Source: Lumbricus rubellus
Lineage: Eukaryota; Annelida; Clitellata; Crassiclitellata; Lumbricidae
Reading direction: 5' to 3'
DNA length: 64,000 nucleotides
NCBI GenBank assembly: GCA_945859605.1
Contig: OX243815.1
Location: forward strand, 33,590,910 to 33,654,909
Under the pieces are notes generated by a model, which searched no databases, was not told where the DNA came from, and worked only from the letters and a program-made list of their open reading frames with translations. Below are positions 47,401-50,404 of the stretch, piece by piece (within the stretch, counting starts at the first letter, position 1; the number at the start of each line of letters is the position of its first letter). The position numbers were made by a program, and so were the translations under genes.

Positions 47401-48623
47401 CTCAGAAGAATCTCTGTTGTCAGGGCTGCAAAATCATCTCTCCCAAATTGAAACGTACAATTGCTACTGTCTCTTATAAGTTGTCATCCAGACTCTGATT
47501 CCTTGGTGTATGCGTAAATTGAGCAGTATACCTTGCATGGGAACCTCTCCTTAGTGAATACAGCTTCGCATAGCCGAAGTGATAATCAGTACTGCCAACC
47601 AAATAAATCTCAGCTTTTTGTAATAAATTTTACATTGCGCCTGCCTTATGATACACAAATGAAAGACACCACTTCCCGCCATTTGCAACACATGACCAGT
47701 AACAAAAAGAACATCATAGGCTACCAGTAATGGCATGATCATGGATGTTTATTTGTTGGGAACTAGTCGCTGAGAAGGGTTTTATAGCATGCAGCTCACA
47801 TGTATTGAAATGGTAGATTTTAAGGCTTGCAATGCAACCGAGTCCCTAACTTCAGTCCTCTTGCGCAAGTCCTACATGTTCAGCTATCGAGATATAATTT
47901 CAGATATTCAGTTTACATATGATTTGGCACGATAATTTCACTTGGTCGTTATTTCATCTTTTATTTGAAAATTTCACATGCACCTTAAAAACACCCTAAT
48001 ATATAATATATTTTATATGTTATATAATATATAATATATATGAATCTAATGAATTGGGGGATTACAGATGAATGGTGACATTACTTTTTTTAAACATCTC
48101 ATTTTTTTACTTGGATTCTTGTGTGTTCAATTCTACCTACATGAGCCATCTCATAGTATTTTTTTTTATCTTGTTCCTCTTTTGATTTAGTTCTTTTCTA
48201 ATTGTATGTAAGTAATGATGCAGATCTACATTTTTACTAAAGTTACTTTGATGATGAACATGACAGTTTCTTCAGTGCCGCAACAGCCACATGCCATTAC
48301 CAGGGCACTTTGACACAACAAACGGGTCTCCATATACCATGCTACAATATGGTATCAGCCGTGTTCCTTAAGTTATATGTTGTGTTACATAACTGTGTTG
48401 CTGTGTGTATAATGCAGGTGAACAGCTGAAACCAAATGCATTGTATGTTGTTTATTTACAGCCACAAAGAAACAGAATACACAAGTTGCCACAGGCACCA
48501 GATACATTTCGCCAGTGCCGATCAATATTAACGAAGAAGAGACAGAAACGAGCAATTCAGATTGATTGGAGCATCCACCAATTCAACGATATTGCTATCA
48601 GCTACGTCCTCTTAATTGACTGA
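7544..48623 (+). CDS. REJ/polycystin-1-type multidomain protein (EGF, SRCR, trefoil, WSC, PKD, REJ)
   Basis: Exons assembled: 7544-7673, (8822-about 8906), 11335-11457, 12740-12880, 14621-14743, 17549-17668, 19429-19570, 22153-22379, 23080-23209, 24229-24395, 28823-29036, 29690-29988, 30089-30232, 31080-31208, 32756-32895, 35050-35134, 36248-38388, 40214-40325, 41069-41227, 43892-44350, 48418-48623. From the first EGF exon to the REJ module nearly every join keeps phase. EGF, WSC, PKD and REJ together place it in the polycystin-1/receptor-for-egg-jelly group, large surface proteins of sperm, cilia or epithelia. SRCR and trefoil modules are added here. Known relatives continue into a GPS/GAIN site, transmembrane helices and often PLAT and channel domains. 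None is visible after 44350, and the last candidate exon ends in a stop. Either the product is secreted or single-anchored, or the C-terminus was missed or lost. Confidence 0.8.
7717..8550. mobile_element. hAT-like element (834 bp)
   Basis: Termini tagggtgacca / tggtcaccctа-type inverted ends are bounded by the exact 8-bp duplication ctttagac (7709-7716, 8551-8558). The left end carries cccggtttt-rich repeats. No transposase ORF. It sits 43 bases downstream of the exon 1 donor. Confidence 0.85.
8572..8788. repeat. MITE-like inverted repeat with telomere-like core
   Basis: Arms 8572-8598 and 8764-8788 are reverse complements apart from two extra G (ggcgaaactgcagtatcggg). Between them are repeats of gtgagggtcggttagggt and gttagggttagtgttaggg. 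No clear target duplication. It lies 21 bases right of the preceding hAT-like element. Confidence 0.75.
8822..8906 (+). CDS. REJ-type gene exon 2 (tentative)
   Basis: Acceptor aattttttcag leads into an open frame in the phase required by exon 1: ELSTRPDWGHNRLSCCAPCP and onward. The frame stops at TAG about 8919, so a donor must lie just before (GG|gttatt is possible but weak). Two Cys pairs suggest an extracellular module. It could be a chance ORF. Confidence 0.3.
8940..9420 (+). mobile_element. LINE reverse-transcriptase fossil
   Basis: The frame around 9075-9130 reads RIFNYADDCYLVVPES, containing the YADD catalytic box (9086-9097) of reverse transcriptase. A second frame then reads MNLQPFRQSKIVFV, like the NLKLN..KSKEIIF block of CR1-group LINEs. 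Frameshifts and stops show it is dead. Confidence 0.7.
9430..10300. other. Intronic stretch, nothing recognised
   Basis: It has repeated agtgccaggac-like words (9596, 9644, 9689) and an 80-codon open frame at 9896-10138 without splice context or recognisable motif. No gene is called. Confidence 0.4.
10300..10674. mobile_element. Truncated copy of the hAT family at 20009-21193
   Basis: It shares an ordered block with 20845-21193: ctcacaag.cctgt.gatcct, atccaag.aaaatcca, gagtcataaaa, gattgcatggtgtgtcg, and the terminus ggttgagaaccgctg. The left terminus is missing or unrecognisable and no target duplication is seen. Confidence 0.75.
10675..10862 (+). mobile_element. tRNA-derived SINE (diverged)
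   Basis: Head with ggttgcgggttcaaaatc (B-box region), body caagtccttcactcacaatt ... gcttcagcgtgaaac, and tail gagcgcctctgagtaaaat. Same family as 4640-4880. It abuts the end of the truncated hAT copy. Confidence 0.75.
11080..11240. repeat. (TACA)n microsatellite
   Basis: About 150 bases of ACAT/TACA tetranucleotides with minor interruptions. The Tyr-Ile-His and Met-Tyr-Val-Cys frames across it are artefacts. Confidence 0.97.
11335..11457 (+). CDS. REJ-type gene: EGF-like domain 1
   Basis: Acceptor ttctacag, donor gtaagc, phase 1-1. The six-Cys pattern is in ACTNSLCEQICNATSM, then CGCYLGF and GFGCI. It lacks a clear DxDE calcium motif. A module exon of the classic symmetrical 1-1 type. Confidence 0.85.
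11509..11632. repeat. (TATG)n microsatellite
   Basis: GTAT/TATG tetranucleotide runs, interrupted early by acatatatatttaag units that themselves repeat twice. Confidence 0.95.
12080..12600 (-). mobile_element. LINE 3' end (CR1/Rex/Daphne-like)
   Basis: Open minus frame with LGVLGRLDRVLRSAARLIG, MRDVLHWLPIAQRINYRI, GCAPSYLRVLC and FSVVGPSIWNDLPPNL, the C-terminal reverse-transcriptase block of CR1-group LINEs. The 3' end is gcgcctctgagtagtttc ... aggcgctatata followed by (AATG)n. The youngest-looking LINE copy here, uninterrupted for over 150 codons. Confidence 0.9.
12740..12880 (+). CDS. REJ-type gene: calcium-binding EGF domain 2
   Basis: Acceptor gatgttacag, donor gtaagt, phase 1-1. DVDECQGSSSSVC, then LCINTIGSYYCTCPVGF and WQC give the full cbEGF consensus (DVDEC, C-x-N-x4-[YF]). 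Confidence 0.92.
13060..13230 (-). mobile_element. LINE 3' terminal fragment (different family)
   Basis: The minus frame reads AGSVDSFKARLKSHLFARAY, the usual extreme C-terminus of CR1/L2-type reverse transcriptases. A tail with gcgccatataaatcg and an (ATT)n run follows. Confidence 0.8.
13680..13865 (+). mobile_element. LINE ORF C-terminus fragment
   Basis: Degenerate frame RKIREKKRCRGRQKLLDGM followed by YRELKDMAQHWER, resembling the GRPR...LKxxAQDRxxWR tail of non-LTR polymerases. Related to 4120-4290. Confidence 0.5.
14237..14500 (+). mobile_element. (CTC)n run and retroposon 5'-type fragment
   Basis: A (CTC)n run (14237-14270) is followed by unassigned sequence sharing agtgccagtcccaagcctgg (14410-14429) with the minus strand of 52190-52280. 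Similar words occur in 5' regions of non-LTR elements. The long frames across it have no exon borders. Confidence 0.4.
14621..14743 (+). CDS. REJ-type gene: calcium-binding EGF domain 3
   Basis: Acceptor ttatctccag, donor gtttgt, phase 1-1. DLDECNTTMEYCDHVC, INTLGSYKCDCLHGYAL and AIC match the cbEGF consensus. Confidence 0.92.
15188..16970. mobile_element. Probable non-autonomous DNA element (1.8 kb)
   Basis: The ends read tatgtgacggggg and, inverted, tatgtgacgagcg, an 8-9 base terminal inverted repeat. Flanking atat could be a 4-bp duplication but is not decisive in AT-rich sequence. An internal direct repeat attgttcgcgatttgtt occurs at about 15751 and 15858. No coding frame is recognisable. 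Confidence 0.5.
17549..17668 (+). CDS. REJ-type gene: calcium-binding EGF domain 4
   Basis: Acceptor gttgatacag, donor gtgtga, phase 1-1. DVDECDMDGNCDYQCRN, GGFYCICPTGYAL and GRNC. The 120-base exon ends phase 1, as the SRCR exon requires. Confidence 0.92.
17817..19104. mobile_element. hAT-like element (1288 bp) with internal duplication and nested MITE
   Basis: Terminal inverted repeat caggcccgccgagagg against caggcccgccgacagg, with an exact 8-bp duplication cgcttccc (17809-17816, 19105-19112). Near the left end a 141-bp segment beginning gggggcaaatgcccagg is directly duplicated (about 17843-17983 and 17984-18124). A second element is nested at 18537-18841. No transposase ORF. Confidence 0.88.
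18537..18841. mobile_element. hAT-like MITE nested in the element at 17817-19104
   Basis: Inverted termini cagtagcggcgccag / ctggtgccgccactg and an exact 8-bp duplication cttgcaat (18529-18536, 18842-18849). The interior has two copies of ggtcgtcggaaattttgg-like units. Confidence 0.9.
19190..19262 (-). mobile_element. SINE/LINE tail fragment
   Basis: The minus strand matches the shared 3' tail (gagcacttatgagtagaaa ... ttgaaggggtgctataa). The head is absent. Confidence 0.6.
19429..19570 (+). CDS. REJ-type gene: SRCR-like domain 1, first half
   Basis: Acceptor cttgtgtttag, donor gttggt, phase 1 in, 2 out. It encodes GLSPAVDNGFIWIQVSGF and a C-terminal strand with one Cys. With the next exon it completes an SRCR-like fold; the phase-2 junction joins exactly. 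Confidence 0.7.
20009..21193. mobile_element. hAT-like element (1185 bp)
   Basis: Perfect termini caggggttctcaacc / ggttgagaacccctg and an exact 8-bp duplication atttaatg (20001-20008, 21194-21201). Both ends are rich in tggtgtgtcgcg repeats. Non-autonomous; a truncated relative lies at 10300-10674. Confidence 0.92.
21225..21330 (-). mobile_element. LINE 3' tail fragment
   Basis: The minus strand carries the degenerate common tail (gcacctctcagttttgcat ... gatgctatataaatttc). Confidence 0.45.
21430..21885 (+). mobile_element. LINE 3' fragment with (TGAT)n tail
   Basis: Degenerate frames give ...QQCRVILSL then VGPT-like and LLKTAFFV, the CR1-type C-terminus. The tail cgcctctgagtaggtatc ... 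aggggtactatatc is followed by (TGAT)15 (21821-21879). Internal stops. Confidence 0.7.
22030..22115. repeat. Interrupted (TACA)n microsatellite
   Basis: Imperfect tacata/tgcata repeats just upstream of the SRCR exon at 22153. Confidence 0.8.
22153..22379 (+). CDS. REJ-type gene: SRCR-like domain 1, second half
   Basis: Acceptor cttttcacag, donor gttatt. It encodes VICRSVGLFPVRLL, then NLVCVGDEENIQQCRI and ECTAAQMVAIQC. This is the SRCR layout of VxCRxxG, LxCxGxExxxxxC and a final Cys. Phase 2 in, 1 out. Confidence 0.85.
23080..23209 (+). CDS. REJ-type gene: SRCR-like domain 2, first half
   Basis: Acceptor cttttgcag, donor gttagt, phase 1 in, 2 out. It encodes MLGLKSVRMPRRFALVRLS, then GIGWMEQTFHLANN. 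Layout and phases mirror the exon at 19429-19570, pointing to duplication of a two-exon SRCR unit. Confidence 0.75.
23941..23987. repeat. (GCCT)n microsatellite
   Basis: Ten or so ctgc/gcct tetranucleotides in an intron. Confidence 0.95.
24229..24395 (+). CDS. REJ-type gene: SRCR-like domain 2, second half
   Basis: Acceptor taacattatag, donor gtgtgt, phase 2 in, 1 out. It encodes VACNQIGLQPFYLSGW, then NIECQSSDISSLNQCKFF and FQVICLQT: the VxCxxxG, ECxGxxSxxxxC and VxC positions of SRCR. Confidence 0.85.
24829..25056. mobile_element. hAT-like MITE (228 bp)
   Basis: Inverted termini cataggcgtacg / cgtacgcctatg with an exact 8-bp duplication atgtaaca (24821-24828, 25057-25064). Interior with cgggcaaa and aggtcgtca words shared with 18537-18841. 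Confidence 0.93.
25140..25680 (+). mobile_element. LINE reverse-transcriptase fossil
   Basis: A degenerate frame around 25255-25320 reads VHSLGIGFD, then DFHSANTL. It aligns with the VRDIGVTLDSSLTFAKHI segment in the LINE at 44690-45465. Many stops. Low-confidence borders. Confidence 0.6.
25689..26366. mobile_element. RTE/SINE-like retroelement copy 1 with pyrimidine expansion
   Basis: It starts actagctgaacccggccacg and ends catttttatttatatagat. Apart from an expanded (CCCCT)n tract (25730-25970) it matches 52678-53148 closely, including gcctaaaagcggcct and tgacgtcacagcacgcc. An actag...tatagat layout resembles RTE-related retroelements; the class is inferred. Confidence 0.75.
26378..26420. 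repeat. (AT)n microsatellite
   Basis: About 21 AT dinucleotides directly at the 3' end of retroelement copy 1, possibly seeded by its tail. Confidence 0.95.
26640..28815. other. Intron, nothing recognised except a LINE-type tail
   Basis: AT-rich unassigned sequence. At 28345-28385 cctcttgaagtggcgctata matches the common LINE/SINE tail. A 75-codon frame at 27681-27908 lacks motifs and splice context. Confidence 0.5.
28823..29036 (+). CDS. REJ-type gene: farnesoic-acid-methyltransferase-like region, part 1
   Basis: Acceptor taggtttag, donor gtgagt, phase 1 in, 2 out. It encodes VVTFHVWSCAGAKVRLMS, then FLELQLNAFNAQNYSE. This resembles the F-x-V-x-A...A-x-V-x-L...ExxxG/AxxNxxS pattern of the Methyltransf_FA beta domain found in multidomain extracellular proteins. 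The family match is by eye. Confidence 0.6.
29077..29139. mobile_element. 63-bp piggyBac-like MITE
   Basis: The 12-base ends ccctttaatgcc / ggcattaaaggg are perfect inverted repeats, flanked on both sides by TTAA (29073-29076, 29140-29143). It lies 40 bases after a donor site. Confidence 0.75.
29312..29415. repeat. Short minisatellite, 12/15-bp units
   Basis: Tandem cttccttgatgactc / ttccttgatgac units, about seven copies in alternating order. Confidence 0.9.
29690..29988 (+). CDS. REJ-type gene: region after the methyltransferase-like part
   Basis: Acceptor gcattacag, donor gtatca, phase 2 in (exact join with 29036), 1 out. It encodes ECIRNESCSPNGQWTIGKIF and several predicted beta strands with N-glycosylation-type NFT and NLT sites. 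No family recognised for this 99-residue stretch; it probably completes the preceding module. Confidence 0.7.
30089..30232 (+). CDS. REJ-type gene: exon before the trefoil domain (acceptor uncertain)
   Basis: Donor gtgagt at 30233 is strong, and phase 1 out fits the trefoil exon. The better-looking acceptor (gcgttcag, exon from 30073) gives phase 0 and does not join the previous exon. The acceptor catcaag (exon from 30089) restores phase but has a weak pyrimidine tract. It encodes LPDTVGENTLLVQFINSC and a Cys near the end. Confidence 0.45.
31080..31208 (+). CDS. REJ-type gene: trefoil (P-type) domain
   Basis: Acceptor ccattcaatag, donor gtaatt, phase 1-1. QCLMNPRTDSYVQCGDEF, then CLRCGCCWIQARC shows the C-x9-10-C-G...C-C...CCW...C spacing of trefoil domains. 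A complete module on one exon. Confidence 0.75.
31290..31710 (+). mobile_element. LINE 3' fragment
   Basis: Frames show LTPNYLQELCCP and IKPFRWWAH-like remnants of the CR1-type C-terminal block. Interrupted by stops. Confidence 0.6.
32032..32606. mobile_element. hAT-like element (575 bp)
   Basis: Inverted termini cagtgacgtaactagc against cagggacgcaactagg, exact 8-bp duplication aacaggac (32024-32031, 32607-32614). Both ends carry aagcccccccaaacg. A 55-base unit (cttaaaatggctcc/gaggtcgacacagcc region) occurs twice inside (32193, 32392). Confidence 0.92.
32756..32895 (+). CDS. REJ-type gene: WSC domain, first half
   Basis: Acceptor tttttaacag, donor gtaaca, phase 1 in, 0 out. YLGCYQGPDVLNW, then CIDHCRLHQFLYAAMQ match WSC (YxGCY...CxxxCxxxxxxyAg). 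WSC domains occur in polycystin-1 and yeast stress sensors and bind glycans. Confidence 0.88.
33162..34838. mobile_element. hAT-like element (1677 bp)
   Basis: Termini cagggccggattaacc against caggctcggattaacc, exact 8-bp duplication catgggct (33154-33161, 34839-34846). Both ends carry ggcggcgggcccccc. The interior holds a (GTT/GCT)n tract (about 34290-34370). No transposase frame. Confidence 0.92.
35050..35134 (+). CDS. REJ-type gene: WSC domain, second half
   Basis: Acceptor ttctttttag, donor gtgagt, phase 0 in, 1 out. NSCFCGNE completes the CxCG motif of WSC; a final Cys follows (VLCSNPSS). Confidence 0.85.
35370..35760 (+). mobile_element. Internally deleted LINE fragment
   Basis: VFIDSRVDYCSDIYVDLPL corresponds to the F-x-x-S-R-x-D-Y-C-N segment of CR1-type reverse transcriptase. 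It jumps to the 3' tail cctgagtagtttcttgaagg followed by aatgaatgaatt. Confidence 0.7.
35796..35965 (+). mobile_element. tRNA-derived SINE, 3' truncated
   Basis: Head gggcacggtggtttagtgga, B-box region gttgcaggttcaagc, body aagtccttcacactcg ... cgcttcggcgtgaaac. The common tail is missing. Confidence 0.8.
36248..38388 (+). CDS. REJ-type gene: long exon with five PKD-like repeats and start of REJ
   Basis: Acceptor gtttcttgcag, donor gtgagt, phase 1 in, 0 out, 713 codons open throughout. Two clear PKD cores are MDWGDGNQS (36400-36423) and VDFGDGNQS (37488-37515), and ISPGDGTES (37863) is a third. NNGP/NDGP turns occur at 36672, 37030 and 37408. A motif x-P-[DEK]-[WF] occurs once per repeat at about 36478, 36810, 37168, 37546 and 37921, giving a period of 110-126 residues. 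The last 80 residues (IKYSWSVF ... SLDAGLYIFHVEV) begin the REJ module. PKD repeats are Ig-like ectodomain folds in polycystin-1. Confidence 0.93.
38479..38838. mobile_element. hAT-like MITE (360 bp)
   Basis: Inverted termini cagtgattgccaacc against aagtgattatcaacc, exact 8-bp duplication ctttaagg (38471-38478, 38839-38846). Repeated gtgtgccaca words inside. Confidence 0.85.
39765..40040 (+). mobile_element. Second tRNA-headed SINE family
   Basis: Promoter-like head ctggtaagcgagagcgg and B-box-like gcggttcaagccccgg. The body contains gtgaccttgggcaagttgc and ends in catcatcat. The head and most of the body differ from the 4640-4880 family. Confidence 0.65.
40214..40325 (+). CDS. REJ-type gene: REJ module, part 2
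   Basis: Acceptor gtattctgattag, donor gtcagt, phase 0 in, 1 out. It encodes VQFVDSPIVAKIEGEYRRI, matching the S-x-L-V-A-x-I-x-G-G-x-x-R REJ motif. Confidence 0.88.
41069..41227 (+). CDS. REJ-type gene: REJ module, part 3
   Basis: Acceptor attttctag, donor gtatgt, phase 1-1. VVNFDASHSADVTVP, then LNYNWFCLR is the LDAS-x-S-x-D-P...L-x-Y-x-W-x-C signature of REJ. Confidence 0.9.
41405..41655 (-). mobile_element. RTE-type LINE C-terminus fragment
   Basis: Open minus frame with RRRRRGRPRKTWRDMVM, then GMTWEAAKTAAEDRVTWRS, the characteristic basic C-terminus of non-LTR endonuclease-reverse transcriptases. It ends in ggtaaggtaaggtt. Cut on the right by the hAT-like insertion at 41662. Confidence 0.8.
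41662..43713 (-). mobile_element. hAT-like element with decayed transposon ORF (2052 bp)
   Basis: Perfect termini tagggtgccaatgaaa (inverted at the right end) and an exact 8-bp duplication atgtgcaa (41654-41661, 43714-43721). The minus strand carries scattered remnants of one ORF: FNATFILAATASPLGRS (about 43045), QLMCFDTTPSSTGNKVGA (about 42640), then TAERGVALKQMFKFAITN (about 42070). This protein is widespread in animal genomes as unnamed copies with a MCFDTT...TG motif. Frameshifts and stops make it inactive. Confidence 0.8.
43892..44350 (+). CDS. REJ-type gene: REJ module, part 4
   Basis: Acceptor ttcaaatgtag, donor gtaagt, phase 1-1, 152 residues. YTIQLFVRKVGLPTANV, then PQVIITCISNCARKFNSS and RCINCIQNEKLDLSWDV match the REJ positions L-x-V-x-K-x-G-R, P-x-V-x-I-x-C-x-x-N-C and C-x-x-C...Y-x-W. 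The strongest single REJ exon. Confidence 0.95.
44690..45465 (-). mobile_element. LINE reverse-transcriptase 3' fragment
   Basis: Two overlapping minus frames joined by a frameshift show VRDIGVTLDSSLTFAKHI, FVCSRIDYCNSVLL, then AEQLHWLPLSARIQFKV and GVAPKYLCDLI. The tail ends gcgcgtctgagactctc ... aagcgctttacaaa. CR1/Rex/Daphne-like. Confidence 0.88.
46005..46873. mobile_element. Mutator-like MITE (869 bp)
   Basis: Exact 9-bp duplication aatgattcc (45996-46004, 46874-46882), fitting Mutator-type insertion. About 150-bp ends are built of 15-20 base units around ttcaccgaa / ttcggtgaa, in opposite orientation at the two ends. The interior is unique and non-coding. Confidence 0.8.
48418..48623 (+). 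CDS. REJ-type gene: candidate terminal exon (two acceptors)
   Basis: Acceptor gtataatgcag opens a phase-1 frame GEQLKPNALYVVYLQ to a TGA at 48621. A second, better acceptor (tgtttatttacag, exon from 48462) gives another phase-1 frame ending in an acidic ININEEETETSNSD and a TGA at 48565. Neither frame matches the usual end of a REJ module, so the true continuation may be missing. Confidence 0.4.
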
Positions 48624-50270
48624 CCTCGACATATCATATTTATTTATTCCAGACTGAATTTATTGCAATAATTTGTTAATTGAGCTTTAATAGTAATTAA
48701 TGGAGTTATATGTATATAATATTATATGTAAGGTACTTTTAAATATCTAAAGTTATACTTCAAGAATTTTATGAGTAAAAATGCTTTTATAAAATTCTTG
48801 TAATCCTTTACAGGATCCTGTTATTTATTTCAGAGGCATGACAATGTGTGTAGCAGTATATTATAGTTATTAACTGTTTCTTAGTTGGCAACTGCCTTGG
48901 AACGACGCGTGTCTAAAGCACAAAACATCAACACCAAATTGTTAGCCGGTCTTGTAAGGTGATTCAAAATATTCTTTTTATTCCATCATCATGTTAGGAA
49001 ACTCTTTAATCATTTGAAACGAATTAAATCCCTAATGACAACAAAATAACTTCAAGGACAATACCTCTCCCCCCCTCCGTGCTGTAAGAATATAACCAAA
49101 CAACAACAACTAAGTGTTAGACACTTGTAAGAGACTTGTCACACATCAAAGACTAATTATTAAAAACTAATTATTAAACAATTATTATAAAAAGCCATGT
49201 ACTGATGAAGTACATTCATGGACATTGAAAGAGTGAAGGAATGACCAAATCATAACTAAGTTTTAGACATGAAAGATTTGCCTCACGTCAAAGGCTTTAA
49301 CAATAATTGTTAAACAAGTGTTAAACAAATGGAACCAGAGTATACATTAATACGGAAAGAGTGATGGAATGACCAAACAACAACTAGTTAAACAATTAGA
49401 ACCAAGGAAGGCAAGGATTCTGACCATCATTCGCAACTACAATGAACGCATTGTTATCGACTATCTTTGTGGAGTAGCTCACAATCTTTTTTTAAAGTTG
49501 AATAAACTCATTAACACTAATCAACATTTTCTTTAACAGATTTCATTCCACATTGTGCTGTCGCATGGTTCTCTAATAATATCGCATGTATAATAAATTA
49601 ATATATAAACTGAATGAATATTATGCATTATTATCATAATTTTGTAATCAATATATCGGTACATGAGTTTCATGTCTAACACTTACCTAGTTGCTGTTTT
49701 CACTTCTTTCGACATGGAGGGTTATTGTTCAGGGGTTATTAGCATGAGGAGGGGGTTATTGTCCGGGAGTAATTGTCCTAAAGTCATATATGTATGTGTG
49801 TATATATATACAACGGAGCATACTATGCATTCCATAGTCCCCACAAATTTTCCCCTCCTACATTTTTTGCAGATATATTATGCAGGCAAATAAAAAAACA
49901 TCAATATTATGTTCTTTTTACAAAAATAAGGCAGCACATGAACAATGCCATAATAATAACAAAGGTAGACTTTGAAAAAGTGTCAATGAATAAAGCATTT
50001 GATCAAAAATAGTCATATAATTTACTAATTTATGGTAGCAACAATAATTAAAAAAATTACAAACATAACTGAAATATCATCACAAGTATCTGATTATGAT
50101 ACAATACAAATACAAGCAGTTGACTAAATTTTGTAACTGAAAAGCTAGTAACAGATGGAGCTAACCTTAAATAAAATAGTGTCAGCTGAAATCTGAGTTA
50201 GTATGTCTCTACGAAAATTGCTATAAATATCTTATAAGGCGTCTGAGTAAAGCAGAATTATTCTGCTTGG
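48624..50270. other. Convergent intergenic region
   Basis: It lies between the REJ gene end and the CLC gene end. It holds imperfect direct repeats of gaaagagtgaaggaatgacc with aaca-rich flanks (49085, 49228, 49355), AT-rich sequence and a gggttatt cluster (49725-49765). No gene recognised. Confidence 0.5.
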
Positions 50271-50275
50271 CAGAT

Positions 50276-50404
50276 TCAGGATTTCTTTCCAGGACTGGAT
50301 TCCTGAAGAGGTATGGTTACTTCCGGGTCTTCTTTGTGCTGTCTTTTTTTGTACTTCTTTATGGGAGGAATGACACTGAGAAAACCCTGAATAGCACGTC
50401 TCAC
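50276..50404 (-). CDS. CLC terminal exon
   Basis: Acceptor tttgttgcaaag; encodes VRRAIQGFLSVIPPIKKYKK and 22 more residues to TGA. VRRAIQGF is the last helix of the second CBS domain; the Lys/Glu-rich tail is not conserved in the family. Confidence 0.8.
   Translation of the reverse strand: MRRAIQGFLSVIPPIKKYKKRQHKEDPEVTIPLQESSPGKKS

Larger units (their letters stand above)
44421..47998. mobile_element. Probable 3.6-kb element with ~125-bp terminal inverted repeats, host to nested insertions
   Basis: Ends tagggtgtgtctaaaa and, inverted, tagggtgtttttaagg. A second inverted pair ggacttgcgcaa lies 114 bases from the left end (44535) and 126 from the right (47861-47872). Flanks atatatta and atatataa differ by one base. 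It contains the LINE fragment at 44690-45465 and the Mutator-like MITE at 46005-46873. Confidence 0.6.
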
